A stretch of DNA of 64,000 nucleotides from an uncultured bacterium (lineage in GTDB: Bacteria > Acidobacteriota > Aminicenantia > Aminicenantales > Saccharicenantaceae): NCBI GenBank assembly GCA_937920515.1, contig CALEUG010000031.1, positions 1 to 64,000 of the forward strand, in the 5' to 3' direction. Every line of letters begins with the position of its first letter. Positions within the stretch are counted from its first letter, which is position 1. The translations under genes and the position numbers were made by a program. Below the pieces are notes generated by a model. That model was not told the origin of the DNA. It was given only the letters and a program-made list of their open reading frames with translations, and did not search any database. Positions 63,212 through 64,000 of this stretch are shown piece by piece.

Positions 63212-64000
63212 TCAGGCTTTTTTCTCTCTCTTCTGTTCAAAAAGAGAATAGACCACCGGAATGACCACCAGGGTGATAAAGGTTGAGCTCACCAGACCTC
63301 CGATAACAGTCCTGGCCATGGGCGACTGAACTTCGCTGCCTTCCCCCAGACCGATGGCCATGGGCAGCATGGCGATCATGGTGGTCAGAGCGGTCATCAG
63401 AATCGGGCGCAGTCTTCTCCGGCCGGCCTCCTTGATGGCTTCCATCATTTCCATTCCGTCCCGGCGCCGCAAGAGGTTGGTATAGTCAACCAGCAGGATG
63501 GCATTATTCACGACAATACCGCCCAGCATGATCAGACCGATGTAGGTCTGAACGTTGAGGGTGGTGTTGGTCAGGATGAGCATCAGCACCACGCCGATGA
63601 TGGCCAGTGGCACCGAGAACATGACGATCAGCGGGTCGCGCAATGACTCATAAAGCATGGCCATAACCATGTAAACCAGGAACAGGGCCAGGACGATGGC
63701 CAGCATCAGCTCCCGGTTGGCTTTTTGCTGCTCTTCGTAATCGCCGGTAAAGTTAATGACGAAATCCCGGGGTACCGGAATGACCCTCAACGCCCGGCGG
63801 GCATCTCGTATGACCGAACCCAGGTCGCGGTCGGCTATCTCTCCAGAAACGGTAATGACCCTCTCCCGGTCTCGCCGCTCGATCTGCTGCGGTCCTCTTT
63901 CCTCCCGCACTTCAACCACATTCCTGAGGCTCACCTGTTCCCCGATGGCATTGGTGATGGTCAGATCCAGGATTTCGTTGAGGTCCAGCTTTTCTGAATC
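63212..64000 (-). CDS. RND efflux permease (HAE1/AcrB-like), 5' part beyond window
   Basis: 263 codons are open to the right edge; the beginning of the gene lies outside. Visible are the end of the second periplasmic domain (ITVSGEIADRDLGS) and transmembrane helices 8-12, with YMVMAMLYESLRDPLIVMFSVPLAIIG, GLIMLGGIVVNNAILLVDYTN, RLRPILMTALTTMIAMLPMAIG and a last helix ending in basic residues. This is the C-terminal half of an HAE-1 family drug/metal proton antiporter of the inner membrane. Membrane-fusion and outer-membrane partners are not in view. Confidence 0.94.
   Translation of the reverse strand, partial: DSEKLDLNEILDLTITNAIGEQVSLRNVVEVREERGPQQIERRDRERVITVSGEIADRDLGSVIRDARRALRVIPVPRDFVINFTGDYEEQQKANRELMLAIVLALFLVYMVMAMLYESLRDPLIVMFSVPLAIIGVVLMLILTNTTLNVQTYIGLIMLGGIVVNNAILLVDYTNLLRRRDGMEMMEAIKEAGRRRLRPILMTALTTMIAMLPMAIGLGEGSEVQSPMARTVIGGLVSSTFITLVVIPVVYSLFEQKREKKA

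Noticed and set aside
1-64000. CRISPR arrays, prophage, toxin-antitoxin or defence islands
   Set aside because: No direct-repeat arrays, phage structural genes or defence-type gene sets were seen.

Overview
This 64 kb window is a chromosomal segment of a Gram-negative-type bacterium: it has outer-membrane barrel, RND pump and lytic transglycosylase genes, and ordinary bacterial chaperone and Clp loci. Most of it has moderately high G+C, with one clearly A+T-rich island at about 6.9-10.0 kb. No phylogenetic marker settles the lineage. The mix of secreted peptidases (three M14 proteins, M28, a Tricorn/S41 homologue, a metzincin), a VPS10/BNR protein and a lysine-degrading LKR/SDH pair resembles protein-fermenting uncultured phyla such as Aminicenantes/Acidobacteriota-like bacteria. 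That placement is inference.

Layout. 0-7 kb: two tandem M14 carboxypeptidase-like proteins (minus; the first runs off the left edge) and a large VPS10/BNR-repeat protein (plus). 7-10 kb: A+T-rich island with parA-parB, repeated TTATTATCAATAA motifs, DnaA-box-like sites (possible origin region) and a decayed IS256-family transposase. 10-17.2 kb (minus): tRNA-Leu, tig, clpP, clpX, lon, rho. 17.3-24.9 kb: trypsin-like/TPR protein, small membrane proteins, lipid kinase, lytic transglycosylase, alaS. 24.9-32.5 kb (minus): pilT-like gene, then a tightly packed heat-shock operon hrcA-grpE-dnaK-dnaJ-rsmE-Ser/Thr kinase behind a sigma70-type promoter and a degenerate CIRCE. 32.5-36 kb (minus): LKR, saccharopine dehydrogenase and MEMO-like genes. 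36-40.5 kb (plus): cysS, yraN, third M14 peptidase. 40.7-47.4 kb: folK, D-aminoacylase-like lipoprotein, cysteine desulfurase, DsrC, sensor kinase, metallo-beta-lactamase-fold protein. 47.6-53.4 kb (minus): Ca-type P-ATPase, MuiA-like protein, Mrp ATPase. 53.8-61 kb: frameshifted outer-membrane protein, M28 peptidase, Tricorn homologue, ZIP transporter. 61-64 kb (minus): metzincin-TPR fusion and the 3' part of an RND permease gene running off the right edge.

Main themes. (1) Extracellular or periplasmic proteolysis plus amino-acid catabolism. (2) A proteostasis block (tig-clpP-clpX-lon and hrcA-grpE-dnaK-dnaJ) in which DnaK stops where its helical lid should begin, and in which a methyltransferase and a Ser/Thr kinase are physically joined to the heat-shock operon. 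(3) Two TPR proteins with protease-like N-termini, one with Cys at the trypsin Ser position and one a true-looking metzincin. (4) A set of genes (cysS, folK, a lytic transglycosylase, a DUF2085 protein) that lack a Shine-Dalgarno and have promoter elements placed so that transcription would start at the ATG, suggesting leaderless mRNAs. I see no CRISPR array, phage or defence island.
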